Part shown: positions 1 through 9,363 of the stretch, one piece after another
Numbering within the stretch: position 1 is the first letter of the stretch
How the letters are laid out: each line of letters starts with the position of its first letter
NCBI RefSeq assembly: GCF_001713475.1
Contig: NZ_CP016499.1
Location: 4,577,141 to 4,641,140 of the forward strand
DNA length: 64,000 nucleotides
Direction of reading: 5' to 3'
Source of the DNA: Agrobacterium sp. RAC06
GTDB lineage: Bacteria > Pseudomonadota > Alphaproteobacteria > Rhizobiales > Rhizobiaceae
The notes under the pieces: generated by a model
Database searches by the model: none
The model's input: only the letters and a program-made list of their open reading frames with translations
What the model was told of the DNA's origin: nothing
Position numbers and translations under genes: made by a program

Positions 1-173
1 CGTCCGTAACCGAGCTTGGCAAGGATGGCATCCGGATCGGACACGAAATCACGATAGGCAAAAAACAGGCTTTCGATGGTTTCGAAGTCGATCGACTTGT
101 CATCGACCACCGGCAGATCCGGCAGGATTTTCTTGGCAGTCTTCGTCGCAGACTGTCGGGCCACGCTCGTCAT
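1..173 (-). CDS. MarR-family transcriptional regulator, N-terminal part (truncated by the window edge)
   Basis: The first 57 residues are visible; the rest lies left of the window. The ATG is the complement of 171-173 and the frame is open to base 1. After a basic N-terminal tail the protein reads FETIESLFFAYRDFVSDPDAI, then LAKLGYG, which resembles the start of the PetP/MarR-like regulators of rhizobia (a helix preceding the winged helix-turn-helix). The DNA-binding domain itself is outside the window, so the family call rests on this N-terminal pattern only. The upstream gap carries an 8-bp inverted repeat (221-238) that could be an operator or leader hairpin of this gene. Confidence 0.55.
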   Translation of the reverse strand, partial: MTSVARQSATKTAKKILPDLPVVDDKSIDFETIESLFFAYRDFVSDPDAILAKLGYG

Positions 174-220
174 TCCTTTCCTCCGGCGCAGACGCGAGCG
201 CCATCGCCGGTTATTACCCT

Positions 221-238
221 CATCGCCCAGGGGCGATG
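221..238. repeat. 8-bp perfect inverted repeat upstream of the MarR-type gene
   Basis: CATCGCCC at 221-228 and GGGCGATG at 231-238 are separated by two bases. The repeat lies in the 306-base gap (174-479) between the divergent MarR-type gene and the small ORF at 480. It could be a MarR-type operator or a hairpin in the leader of the minus-strand gene. I see nothing else recognisable in that gap. Confidence 0.35.
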
Positions 239-479
239 CTTTCCCGAAGGCTAAGCCGCATGAAGCGACTAACCGTTCTTCCTCGTCTCCCTGACGGGGA
301 TTGCCGGCAAAACTATGCGCAAGTGTAGCAAATTTCCAACAAATTTACGCTGATCGCACAGGTTAGGCGACGGTCGGGAAACCTATGGCCGCCATGCTCG
401 TTACCACTGCACTGATCAATCACAAGTTCCGGACAAGCAGCTTCGGCCAGGCTTTGCCGAAGGAGAGAGGATTCGCGCC

Positions 480-644
480 ATGATGAACCGTGACCGTACC
501 GCCCAGATTACTGCAAGCCCCAGCCTTCGTCCCGTTGCGATCTTCGTATTCACCGCCAAGCTGATGGTGGCGAGCTTTCTCGTTGCCCAGGCTTCCCTGC
601 TTCCGGCGTCACCCGTCTCTCAGGTCTACGGCCTGTCCCGTTAA
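480..644 (+). CDS. Small hypothetical protein, 54 aa, one hydrophobic segment
   Basis: This short frame begins with two ATG codons (480 and 483) preceded by a strong AAGGAGAG ribosome-binding site at about 460-467. The product starts MMNRDRTAQITASPSLRPVA and continues into a hydrophobic stretch (about residues 19-42, IFVFTAKLMVASFLVAQ), so it is either a single-span membrane protein or a signal-anchored peptide. The third codon positions are G/C rich, as in neighbouring genes. No function is recognised. It lies divergently from the MarR-type gene and 89 bases before the hydrolase gene. Confidence 0.5.
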   Translation: MMNRDRTAQITASPSLRPVAIFVFTAKLMVASFLVAQASLLPASPVSQVYGLSR

Positions 645-733
645 GCCTAAACCCTGTGAGTTCGTCGCGGTTTCTCTCTTCGGTCTGGCATGATAGAGCG
701 CATGTCAATCACGATCAGAAGGATAGCGAGCCC

Positions 734-1378
734 ATGGGACAGATACAGGCGGGCATCATCCCGGTTACCCCTTTCCAGCAGAATTGTACGATCCTGTTCG
801 ATGATGAAACGCGCGAGGGCGTGATCGTCGATCCGGGTGGGGACGTGGATGTCATCCTGCAGGTGATTGCGGAGAATGGACTGACCCTCAAGGCGATCTG
901 GCTGACGCACGGGCATCTCGATCATGCGGGAGGTGCTGCCGAGCTCAAGGAAAAGACGGGGCTCACCATCATCGGACCGCACAAGGACGACCTGCCGCTT
1001 CTGCAGCGCATCGAGACGCAGGCGGCGAGCTACGGCATTTCGGGATTGCGCAGCGTGCTTCCCGACCGGTGGCTCGAAGACGGCGATACGGTCAGCTTCG
1101 GCGACCATACATTCGAGGTCTACCACTGCCCGGGCCACGCCCCAGGGCATGTCATCTACTTCAACCGCGACCAGAAGTTTGCCCATCTCGGCGACGTCTT
1201 GTTCAGCGGCTCGGTCGGACGAACCGATCTGCCGGGTGGCGACCACCAGACCCTGATGAACTCGATCCGCGACAAGGTGCTGCCGCTCGGGGACGACGTC
1301 GGTTTCATCTGCGGCCATGGGCCCGGCAGCCGCATCGGCGACGAACGCCGATCCAATCCCTTCATCCAGGGGCTCTGA
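734..1378 (+). CDS. MBL-fold metallo-hydrolase (YcbL / glyoxalase II type)
   Basis: 214 aa. The zinc-binding signature THGHLDH is at residues 58-64, followed by further ligands in CPGHAPGH (about 135-142), a GDVLF Asp motif and CGHGPG near the end. This is the compact single-domain YcbL/GloB-like subgroup, which hydrolyses thioesters such as S-lactoylglutathione or related substrates with a binuclear metal centre. The exact substrate cannot be read from sequence. An in-frame start 78 bases upstream is possible, but MGQIQAGIIPVTPFQQN is the usual N-terminus of the family, so ATG 734 is chosen. The protein is cytoplasmic (no signal peptide). A bidirectional terminator follows at once. Confidence 0.88.
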   Translation: MGQIQAGIIPVTPFQQNCTILFDDETREGVIVDPGGDVDVILQVIAENGLTLKAIWLTHGHLDHAGGAAELKEKTGLTIIGPHKDDLPLLQRIETQAASYGISGLRSVLPDRWLEDGDTVSFGDHTFEVYHCPGHAPGHVIYFNRDQKFAHLGDVLFSGSVGRTDLPGGDHQTLMNSIRDKVLPLGDDVGFICGHGPGSRIGDERRSNPFIQGL

Positions 1379-1384
1379 ACGAGA

Positions 1385-1410
1385 AAAAGCGCCGGGTGAC
1401 CGGCGCTTTT
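1385..1410. terminator. Bidirectional intrinsic terminator
   Basis: AAAA, then a 7-bp stem GCGCCGG/CCGGCGC (1389-1395 and 1400-1406) with a GTGA loop, then TTTT. It lies between the convergent hydrolase and BA14K genes and can serve both strands. Confidence 0.8.
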
Positions 1411-1436
1411 GTCATTCTGCGGTGCGGTTACGGCCC

Positions 1437-1886
1437 TTAGCGGGCCGTGCAGAAGTGGGTTCTGCCGTCATAACCGACGAAGGTGCCGGTCCGCGGGTTG
1501 AAGCTCCGATAGCGCTGCGAGCAGTAGTCATACCAGGCGCCGGTCCAGGGCTCGACGCCATAGGACTGAACCACCGGGCGCGGCTGCTGGTAAACTGGGC
1601 GCGGGCGATAGGTATGGCGCGGCGGCGGCGGATAATCATCGACGTAGTAGCCGGGCTCGTCATAGACCGAGACGGGGCGATCGATATAGACGCGGCGCTG
1701 CGGCGGCGGGCTTGCGAGTGCGGAGCCGACGATCATTCCGGTTGCGAGACCGATGACGCCCAGTGCCAGGGCATCGTCGCTGCGGTGGCGATAATGGCGG
1801 TCGCCGGCTTCGGCCTGGCTTGCCGCGGCGATCGGCGTCAGGGTGACTGCAGCCGCGAGAAGTGCGTGTTGCGCGAATTTCATCAT
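1437..1886 (-). CDS. BA14K-family secreted protein
   Basis: 149 aa. A cleavable signal peptide is evident (residues 1-28, ending ASQAEA). It is followed by a glycine/alanine hydrophobic helix (about 42-60), a Pro/Tyr/Arg-rich linker and the C-terminal BA14K signature ending YCSQRYRSFNPRTGTFVGYD then GRTHFC. Two cysteines in this module probably form a disulphide. BA14K proteins (first known as the Brucella 14-kDa immunoreactive protein) are short periplasmic or envelope proteins with reported lectin-like activity; the role here is inferred only. The ATG at 1886 has an AGGAA ribosome-binding site 7 bases upstream. Confidence 0.85.
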   Translation of the reverse strand: MMKFAQHALLAAAVTLTPIAAASQAEAGDRHYRHRSDDALALGVIGLATGMIVGSALASPPPQRRVYIDRPVSVYDEPGYYVDDYPPPPRHTYRPRPVYQQPRPVVQSYGVEPWTGAWYDYCSQRYRSFNPRTGTFVGYDGRTHFCTAR

Positions 1887-1990
1887 GACGTCGTTCCTCG
1901 ACCTTGCGAAATTACCTGAGCCGGTGTGGCTGTTCGGGCCGTCGGCGATGATCGCAATCTAGGAGGCTTTGCCTGAACGCAGGCTGAACG

Positions 1991-2014
1991 AAAAAACCCG
2001 GCATGAATGCCGGG
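1991..2014 (-). terminator. Terminator of the cold-shock gene
   Basis: Read on the minus strand, CCCGGCAT and ATGCCGGG (1997-2014) form a hairpin followed by TTTTTT (complement of 1991-1996). It lies 28 bases past the cold-shock stop codon. Confidence 0.8.
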
Positions 2015-2041
2015 CCGCAATTCGTAGAAAACCGGGTAAAA

Positions 2042-2257
2042 TCAGCCGGAGATCTGCAGGTTTACGGCCTTAGGGCCCTTGCCACGGCGATCGGGTTCGG
2101 TGTCGAAGCTGACCTTCTGGTTTTCGGTCAGGCCCGACAGGCCCGATGCCTGAACGGCGGAAATATGGACGAAGATGTCCGCGCCGCCATTGTCGGGCTT
2201 GATGAAGCCAAAGCCCTTGTCGGTATTAAAAAACTTTACAGTGCCAGTCTCGGCCAT
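2042..2257 (-). CDS. cspA: Cold-shock domain protein (CspA family)
   Basis: 71 aa, a complete single cold-shock domain. The RNP1 motif KGFGFIKP and RNP2 motif DIFVHIS are both present, with aromatic residues F9, F16, F18 and F29 in the positions used for single-stranded nucleic acid binding. These proteins act as RNA chaperones or antiterminators. Rhizobial genomes encode several; the paralogue number here cannot be fixed. An AAGGA ribosome-binding site lies about 8 bases before the ATG. The upstream gap is long, consistent with the structured 5' leaders usual for csp genes. Confidence 0.92.
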   Translation of the reverse strand: MAETGTVKFFNTDKGFGFIKPDNGGADIFVHISAVQASGLSGLTENQKVSFDTEPDRRGKGPKAVNLQISG

Positions 2258-2795
2258 GCGTCAGGTCCTTTTCTCTCTGCCCATATTCGGCGGGGCAGCA
2301 TTGCAATGTACCCGCAAGCGGGTGAGCGACAGGCATTTGTCGAAATTAGAGGAAAGGGGCCCTGTTACCGCAGTCTAACTCCCGACGATGTTTCCATCCT
2401 GTCAAGTTAGCCTGCCCGGGGTTGTTATAGCGTCCCCGGCGCGCACTCATTTATAGGTCTTCCCATGCTCTCAAAATTGCCCGAACGCGCGAAGATTGCT
2501 TGGTTTGTCGGAAATTGGCAAGCGAAAGTTTTAACCCTGTCCGGGGCGAGACTCCTTTGTTTTCAGTGTGAATGGAGTGATTCGTTACCGTCGCAAGGCC
2601 TCGTCACGCCATTTCGAAGAAAATTTGCATCGCTTGCGATGGAGATTGAGACAAAACCCCTCTCGAACACGGAAATTTGCGGGTGAAAATTTTCCGTGTT
2701 CGACGGTCTCGCATCCTGCGGGGGCCAAGCTTGTCAGGCAAATTGGCCCCAAACATGGGGCAAATGCCCGGCGGATAACAGGTTCGCGGCGTTCC
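2258..2795. other. 538-base gap: cspA leader and an unexplained inverted repeat
   Basis: No convincing gene is present. Short open frames on both strands lack ribosome-binding sites, family resemblance and the local G/C third-position bias, and the stretch is more A/T rich than its surroundings. The cspA promoter and leader must lie at its left side. A notable feature is a 13-bp perfect inverted repeat at 2663-2675 and 2691-2703. A weaker GCCCC/GGGGC hairpin is at 2746-2761. Confidence 0.5.
2663..2703. repeat. 13-bp perfect inverted repeat with 15-base loop
   Basis: TCGAACACGGAAA (2663-2675) is exactly repeated in reverse complement as TTTCCGTGTTCGA (2691-2703). Neither side has a run of T, so a simple terminator is unlikely. 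It could be a structured RNA element or a protein-binding dyad. Confidence 0.6.
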
Positions 2796-3938
2796 TCAAC
2801 TCTGGCCAGCACGGGTAAGGCGTAGAAGCTGTCCATCCTCTTCGTCGGTCACCAGCAGGATGGAGCCGTCTGGCGCGACCTTCACGTCGCGAATGCGGCC
2901 GTAGTCGCCTTGCAGAATGCGTTCTTCTTTGCCGATCGAGCCGTCATCGTTGCGCTCGATGCGGGCGATCAGCTGATATTTCAATGCGGCGACCAGGAAG
3001 TCGCCTTCCCATTCCGGGAACATGGCGCCGCGGTAGATCGCTAGCGCTCCCGGCGCGATCGACGGGTCCCAGTAGTGAAGCGGCTGCTCGTAGCCATCGG
3101 CAGACTGACCGATGCCGATTTCGGCGCCGGAATAGTGCTTGCCATAGGAGATGACCGGCCAGCCATAGTTGTTGCCTGCTTCGGGTGCATTGATTTCGTC
3201 ACCGCCGCGCGCGCCATGTTCGACGGAATAAAGCCTGTTGTCGGCGGGATCGATGACTATGCCTTGTGGATTGCGGTGACCGCTGGACCAGACTTCGGGA
3301 AGAAGTTGCCCGCTGGGGTTGGCGGAAGAAGGGGTGCCGTCGGCATTGATGCGGATGATCTTGCCGGCGTGATCGCCCTGATCCTGGGCGCGGTCCGGTT
3401 CTCCACGATCGCCGATGCCGAAAAACAGGCTGCCATCAGCGGCGACAGCGATCCGGGATCCAAAATGCTGGCCGGCGCCAGTCAGCTTGTTCATGAGAAA
3501 GATCCGACGGACATCCTCGAGGCGTCGTTCGTTTGCGCTCAGGCGAGCGGAGAAGACAGCCGTGCCCTGTCCACCCGGACCGGGGGCGGCTGCGGTAAAG
3601 AAGAGACGGCGGCTTTTGGCGAAGTCGGGAGAGAGGGCGAGGTCGAGCAGTCCACCCTGGCCAACGGCTGCTATCCTCGGCAAGCCGCCCAGCGGACGAC
3701 CGACTTCACCATCACGAATGATCCGCATGCGGCCGGGACGCTCGGTGACGATGAACGCCCCATCCGGCAGCACTTCAACCGACCAGGGGTTTTCGAGGCC
3801 CTCGGCGATGCTGGTGACCTCGATGGTGACGTCTCCGGCCCGGATCTCCCGGGGCTCTTCTGCCAATGCGGACGTCGCAACCGATATGGCAAGGACGGGC
3901 ACGCACAGCCGTGCGATTCTGTCGAAGGGGTTCAGCAT
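2796..3938 (-). CDS. PQQ-dependent aldose sugar dehydrogenase-like protein (first of two paralogues)
   Basis: 380 aa. A signal peptide (MLNPFDRIARLCVPVLAISV, then ATSALA) directs it to the periplasm. The mature part is a six-bladed propeller of the soluble glucose dehydrogenase/YliI family. Diagnostic stretches include VEVLPDGAFIVTERPGRMRI, GQGGLLDLALSPDF, HFGSRIAVAADGSLFFGIGD, GHRNPQGIVIDP, VEHGARGGDEIN and NNYGWPVISYG. The family oxidises aldose sugars with PQQ and calcium. Three ATG codons lie in a row (3944, 3941, 3938). GAGGAG directly precedes the first, so the third (3938, 6-base spacing) is preferred. A paralogue lies at 6028-7257, on the other side of the aminotransferase gene. Confidence 0.85.
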   Translation of the reverse strand: MLNPFDRIARLCVPVLAISVATSALAEEPREIRAGDVTIEVTSIAEGLENPWSVEVLPDGAFIVTERPGRMRIIRDGEVGRPLGGLPRIAAVGQGGLLDLALSPDFAKSRRLFFTAAAPGPGGQGTAVFSARLSANERRLEDVRRIFLMNKLTGAGQHFGSRIAVAADGSLFFGIGDRGEPDRAQDQGDHAGKIIRINADGTPSSANPSGQLLPEVWSSGHRNPQGIVIDPADNRLYSVEHGARGGDEINAPEAGNNYGWPVISYGKHYSGAEIGIGQSADGYEQPLHYWDPSIAPGALAIYRGAMFPEWEGDFLVAALKYQLIARIERNDDGSIGKEERILQGDYGRIRDVKVAPDGSILLVTDEEDGQLLRLTRAGQS

Positions 3939-4097
3939 CATCATCTCCTCACAGCCATCGATTGCTCGTCGAGAAGATGGGGACTGAAATGCAGCTGGCA
4001 AGGCGTTTCACAGCCGGCGCCCGCCTCATGACGTAGTTTTGAAGGCGAAGTGTGCAGCTGGCGTCGGCATTCCAGATCCAGATGTTCGACCTGCCGC

Positions 4098-4493
4098 TTA
4101 CCGCTGATCGCTGTTTTCGCCTTGGACGATTTCCTGCCATCCGCGCTTCCAAAGGGCGAAGCCACCGGCTGCCATGACCGTGAAGCAGGCGAAGAGGAGA
4201 ACGATCAGCACATGGCGCTCCTTCTGCGGGAGGGGCAGGTGCTCAACTGCTGAGGCCGGGACATCGACCAGTCGGACAGGGGCGGCCGGGACGATGCTTC
4301 CGGTGGTCAGGCGATCTGCCGAGATGGTGGAAGCCGACGGGGCCACGATGACCTTGTCCTGGCTGGGCGGCGAGGCGGCACCGGGACTTCCGAACATGAA
4401 GAGAGCCAAAGCCAAGCCGCTGGCAGCGGCGAGCCAGGCCAGTGAACGGCTTCGCCTTGAGGGTGGCGTGCATGCTTCCAATTCATAATCCAT
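4098..4493 (-). CDS. Hypothetical small membrane protein
   Basis: 131 aa. Two hydrophobic segments are visible: about residues 18-38 (LAWLAAASGLALALFMFG) and about 92-113 (HVLIVLLFACFTVMAAGGFA). They are joined by a Ser/Pro/Val-rich loop, probably periplasmic. A short charged tail ends the protein. I recognise no family. An upstream GTG (4502) is also in frame, but ATG 4493 has an AGGTG motif about 7 bases before it and is preferred. It is divergent from the aminotransferase gene. Confidence 0.55.
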   Translation of the reverse strand: MDYELEACTPPSRRSRSLAWLAAASGLALALFMFGSPGAASPPSQDKVIVAPSASTISADRLTTGSIVPAAPVRLVDVPASAVEHLPLPQKERHVLIVLLFACFTVMAAGGFALWKRGWQEIVQGENSDQR

Positions 4494-4696
4494 GACAGGC
4501 ACCTACATTCTTGTCCTGACCGCATGAAACCGTGTGATCGCGTCGTCATGGCGACGAAATTGTGGCGTTTCCCAACTCGAATTGTGATTTCGGCGGTGCT
4601 TGTGAACTCGTGCCCACAGACGCATTGGAATGGTGACGCAAATCTCTTGCGCCATCCGTGCTTTTGGCTTGAAAGGCCGGGGCTCTTTCGCCATAG

Positions 4697-5959
<1,263 letters not shown>

Positions 5960-5984
5960 GCAATTTTCTGGTTCAAACCATAAG

Positions 5985-6011
5985 AAAAGGGCCCGCGTTG
6001 CGGGCCCTTTT
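5985..6011. terminator. Strong bidirectional terminator
   Basis: A 12-bp perfect stem AAAAGGGCCCGC/GCGGGCCCTTTT (5985-5996 and 6000-6011) with a 3-base loop. It separates aatA from the convergent sugar dehydrogenase gene. Confidence 0.9.
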
Positions 6012-6027
6012 ACTTTGACAATAATGA

Positions 6028-7257
6028 TCAACCCTTGGTCAGCTTGATGATCGTCGAGTTGCCGCCGCCACGCTGTTCGGTGACGGCGTAGACTGCGCCA
6101 TCGGGACCAACCTTCACGTCGCGGATACGCGCATCGAGATCAACGCGCTCCTCGAACTTCACCCGGTCGTTCTCCATGTGCAGGACGACCACACCCTGGC
6201 TGACGAGACCGCCGACGAGGAAAGCGCCCTTCCATTCGGGGATAGCGTCGGCATCGTAATAGGCCATGCCGGAGGGCGCGATGACGGGGTCCCAATAATA
6301 AACTGGCTGTTCGGTGTCGGCCATCTGGGTGATGCCGTCGCCCACTGCGGCGCCACTGTACTCGACGCCGTAGGTGACTTCCGGCCAGCCATAGTTTTTG
6401 CCCGCCTCCGGAAGGTTCAGCTCGTCGCCGCCCTTGGGGCCATGCTCTACCGTCCACAGTCGGCCCTCACCATCAATCGTGGCTGACTGGAGGTTGCGGT
6501 GACCAAGCGACCAGATTTCCGGCTGGGCGCCGTCCTCGCCGATGAAGGGGTTGCCTTCCAGGGCTTCACCCGTCTGGCTGATGCGGAAGATCTTGCCAAG
6601 GCCGCTCTGCAGGTTCTGGGCCTGAACGCGAGGCTCGGCATCTGAGCGCTCTCCGACCGTCACATAGAGCTCACCTTCCGGACCGAAGGCGAGACGGGAG
6701 CCGAAATGCTTGTTGCCGTCATAGCCCGGGGTCTGGCGGAAGATTACGGTGACGTCTTCGAGGGCGCCGCCGCCCTGTTCGTCGGCAACGAGGCGTGCAG
6801 AGGCAACCGATGTGCCGTTGCCGTCGTCATCCCGAGGTTCGGCGAAGGAGAAGAAAATCCTGCCCGAGCTTTCAAAGTCGGGCGCGAGAGCCACATCGAG
6901 TAGCCCGCCCTGGCCATCGGCGAGGACTTCCGGAACGTTTGCGATCTCGGGGCCGGCCGTGCCATCAGTGCCGATGATATGCATGGCACCCTGCTTGGCG
7001 GTCACAAGCATGCGGCCATCGGGCAGGAATTCCATCGCCCAGAGATGCGGCAGGCCCTCGGCAACGACTTCGGTCTTGATGTTGATAACCTCCGGTGGCT
7101 GCGGGGCTCTCGTCTGACCGGAAAAGGCCGGTTCCTGGTTCGGGGCGTTCGGTGCCTGGGTCTCGACTGGCGTTCCGGGCTGTTGGGCAAAGGCCGGAAG
7201 GGAGACGAGGCTGACGCTCAGCATGGTTCCGGCAAGAATGTGGGGTATACGCTTCAT
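6028..7257 (-). CDS. PQQ-dependent aldose sugar dehydrogenase-like protein (second paralogue)
   Basis: 409 aa. The signal peptide is MKRIPHILAGTMLSVSLVSL then PAFA. A Pro/Gln/Ala-rich linker (about 24-58) is absent from the other copy. The propeller domain carries the same landmarks: MEFLPDGRMLVTAKQGAMHI, GQGGLLDVALAPDF, HFGSRLAFGPEGELYVTVGE, GHRNLQSATID, VEHGPKGGDELN and KNYGWPEVTYG. Start 7257 has GGAGGAA 3-8 bases upstream; a longer in-frame start has no ribosome-binding site. It is diverged in sequence from the 2796-3938 copy, so the duplication is old or one copy was acquired. Sugar specificity is unknown. Confidence 0.85.
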   Translation of the reverse strand: MKRIPHILAGTMLSVSLVSLPAFAQQPGTPVETQAPNAPNQEPAFSGQTRAPQPPEVINIKTEVVAEGLPHLWAMEFLPDGRMLVTAKQGAMHIIGTDGTAGPEIANVPEVLADGQGGLLDVALAPDFESSGRIFFSFAEPRDDDGNGTSVASARLVADEQGGGALEDVTVIFRQTPGYDGNKHFGSRLAFGPEGELYVTVGERSDAEPRVQAQNLQSGLGKIFRISQTGEALEGNPFIGEDGAQPEIWSLGHRNLQSATIDGEGRLWTVEHGPKGGDELNLPEAGKNYGWPEVTYGVEYSGAAVGDGITQMADTEQPVYYWDPVIAPSGMAYYDADAIPEWKGAFLVGGLVSQGVVVLHMENDRVKFEERVDLDARIRDVKVGPDGAVYAVTEQRGGGNSTIIKLTKG

Positions 7258-7378
7258 CAATTCCTCCTGGTCGAATGATTGGACCCGTTCAACGCCTGAA
7301 GTGGTCCGAAAGCTCCGCCTCGGTAGAGCGTGCCAGATCAAGTTCTCTTTATCGGATGGTGAGGAGAGGTCTCCGCAA

Positions 7379-7410
7379 CGTCAGAGCGGGCCTGGTGGCC
7401 CGCTCTGACG
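7379..7410. terminator. 14-bp perfect hairpin downstream of the OpgC gene
   Basis: CGTCAGAGCGGGCC (7379-7392), TGGT loop, GGCCCGCTCTGACG (7397-7410). It starts 9 bases after the opgC-type stop codon on the minus strand. The T tract is poor, so termination may be weaker or the hairpin may protect the 3' end. Confidence 0.65.
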
Positions 7411-7418
7411 GTTCTTGC

Positions 7419-8624
7419 TCATGCCGGAGTTTTGATCCAGCTGCCGACATAGGGTGCGTTGGCGAAAACTTTCTCGCGGTCCCGCCACAAGGCCGGCAGT
7501 GCGAGGATGGCGAGCGCGCCGATGGTGACGGCCGTCTTGGTCAGCTGCGACAGTTCCGGTGTCCGGGCGTCGATGTAATAGACCGCATAGACGATCAGCA
7601 CGTGCCAGACATAGATCTGCAGCGAATGGCGGCCGAGCAACTGAAGGAAGTTCAACGTGAACAGGCTCGTGAGCGTAGAAGCGATCTTGCGGATGACCGC
7701 ATTCTCATGGCGCGGGCCAGCGATCAGGATCCAGGCCATTCCATAGGCGACGGCTGCGAAGTTGATCAGATAGACCGGTCCGAAATCGGCGCGGACTTCC
7801 ATCAGGCTGAATTTTTCGAGCACAAAGCCGGGCATGAAGCCGTGAGCGGTTGCGATGCGGAGTGGCGCGAAGAAGAGGGTGACCGCGAGCGCCGTCCAGG
7901 CAAGCGTCGTGCGCTTGGGGTCGAAGACCTTCTGCCACTCGATCTTCTTCATCGAGGTCAACGTACCGGCGATGATGCCGGCGAAGAAGACGATCTGCCA
8001 ACCTAGCAGGTTGAAGGACACGCGCAGGCCCTCCTTGTCCGGCGCGCCGACGAGCCAGGCATCCAGCGGATAGGTGACGATGCGGTGCAGGCCAAGCTGA
8101 GCGGCCAGCCAGACAAGTAGGGAGCCGATGGCGACGCCGAGCCAATGGCCGCGCAGGCAAAGCCAGATCACGACGGGGGCGAAGACCATGTAGGCGATGT
8201 ATTGCGGCAGGATGTCCATGAAGGTGGGCTGGACGAGGAATGTGGCGACCGGCGCGAGCGAGCTCGGATCGAGCAGGCTTGCGTCACCCAACCAGTTCTT
8301 CCAGGCTGTGACCGCACCCGGCAGGACCAGCTGCAGGGCCAGCACGATCAGAATGATCGCCATGGCATAACGGTAGAGTTCCAGCGCCCGCGACCAGATC
8401 TTGTCGCGGCCGACCGTATAGCCGTCCTTCATCATCTTGCGGCTGTAGACCATGCCGGTCAGCAGGCCCGACAGGAAGACGAAGCCTTGGGCATCTTCGA
8501 CGAAGGCGAGGTTGCGGTGGTTGATTTCGACGAGCCAGAGGCCCCCGGTGAATACCAAATGGTTGATCAGCATGAAGACGAGGAAGTACCCCCGCATGCC
8601 ATCGATCACGTCCAATCTCTTCAC
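7419..8624 (-). CDS. opgC: OpgC-family membrane acyltransferase
   Basis: 401 aa with about ten hydrophobic helices. The N-terminus KRLDVIDGMRGYFLVFMLIN (D and R in the first helix) is typical of the OpgC protein family (OpgC_C), which adds succinyl groups to osmoregulated periplasmic glucans. The conserved H in LLGRHSLQIYVWHVLIVY near the C-terminus is also visible. Two GTG codons are possible starts; GTG 8624 has GGGAG 6 bases upstream and gives the family N-terminus. No glucan synthase gene is near, so the substrate is inferred from the family only. Confidence 0.82.
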   Translation of the reverse strand: MKRLDVIDGMRGYFLVFMLINHLVFTGGLWLVEINHRNLAFVEDAQGFVFLSGLLTGMVYSRKMMKDGYTVGRDKIWSRALELYRYAMAIILIVLALQLVLPGAVTAWKNWLGDASLLDPSSLAPVATFLVQPTFMDILPQYIAYMVFAPVVIWLCLRGHWLGVAIGSLLVWLAAQLGLHRIVTYPLDAWLVGAPDKEGLRVSFNLLGWQIVFFAGIIAGTLTSMKKIEWQKVFDPKRTTLAWTALAVTLFFAPLRIATAHGFMPGFVLEKFSLMEVRADFGPVYLINFAAVAYGMAWILIAGPRHENAVIRKIASTLTSLFTLNFLQLLGRHSLQIYVWHVLIVYAVYYIDARTPELSQLTKTAVTIGALAILALPALWRDREKVFANAPYVGSWIKTPA

Positions 8625-8814
8625 GTTCGACTCCCGAGTTGGCCCCCTGGTCACCCGCGGCGGCGATCATCGTCTGCATCATGTTGACAATGCGGCGGGA
8701 GGCCCAGTCGGGGCCGATCCTCGCGGAGGGAACGGCGGTTTTTGACAAAAGTTCCGAGCCTGATTGCTCACGGAGCCGTGGTCGGATGCCGCAGTCAGAG
8801 CTGATCATGCGTGT

Positions 8815-8940
8815 TCAGAGACCGAGGAAGGCGAGCATGATGAAGGTGGCGAAGAGGACCAAAATGGTCATGCCTTCGATTGCATTCGTCTCGCCATCGT
8901 TGAGATTGATCACGGCTGCGACCAGGGGCATGGCGACCAT
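8815..8940 (-). CDS. Possible small membrane protein, 41 aa
   Basis: On the minus strand, ATG 8940 opens a frame reading MVAMPLVAAVINLNDGETNA, then IEGMTILVLFATFIMLAFLG and a final Leu. Nearly every third codon position is C or G, as in real genes of this window, and the C-terminal 18 residues form a membrane helix. The weak point is the start: the only purine-rich site (GGAAGGA) is about 20 bases upstream. The frame stays open further upstream, so the true start may be a non-ATG codon. Together with the opgC leader it fills most of the 420-base gap before the gene at 9046. Confidence 0.35.
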   Translation of the reverse strand: MVAMPLVAAVINLNDGETNAIEGMTILVLFATFIMLAFLGL

Positions 8941-9045
8941 GGTGGTCTGGACCGGCGTCGTCGTCCTTCCCCGTCCGATCGCTCGTCCGTTTGCGCCGGA
9001 GCCGTTTTGATGGAATACTCTTTCTCAGCCTAGGAGGAGAAGGCC

Positions 9046-9315
9046 ATGGTGAAGATCATCTACGAGATCGTTCCTCATGATGGCGGTTGGGCCTATCGGC
9101 TCGGTGGCGCCTATTCGGAAGCGTTCCCGACCCATGACCAGGCCCTTGAAGCCGCACGCATCGTCATGCTGGAGCAGCAGGTCGGCGACGAGCCGGTGAC
9201 CATCAGTTATCAGGATGAGACAGGACGCTGGCGCGAGGAATACAGCGATGGCGGCGATCGTCCGGAAGTCGAGATCGTCGATACCTTTGTCGACGAACAG
9301 AGACCTCCTGCCTGA
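9046..9315 (+). CDS. Conserved hypothetical protein (DUF2188-like), 89 aa
   Basis: A perfect AGGAGG-type ribosome-binding site lies 7-12 bases before the ATG. The protein starts MVKIIYEIVPHDGGWAYRLG and contains AFPTHDQALEAA. This pattern (a short beta sheet presenting DGGW, then an amphipathic helix that begins THDQA) resembles DUF2188-type small proteins common in rhizobia. It has no signal peptide or membrane segment, so it is cytoplasmic. The C-terminus is acidic. Function is unknown. Confidence 0.72.
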   Translation: MVKIIYEIVPHDGGWAYRLGGAYSEAFPTHDQALEAARIVMLEQQVGDEPVTISYQDETGRWREEYSDGGDRPEVEIVDTFVDEQRPPA

Positions 9316-9363
9316 TGGCCCGTATAAGAACGTGATTCTTTTCAACCGTTTAAGGTCGTTCAT

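Noticed and set aside
2465..2825. Short plus-strand frames in the cspA-side gap
   Set aside because: No ribosome-binding sites, A/T-rich codons and no recognisable products.
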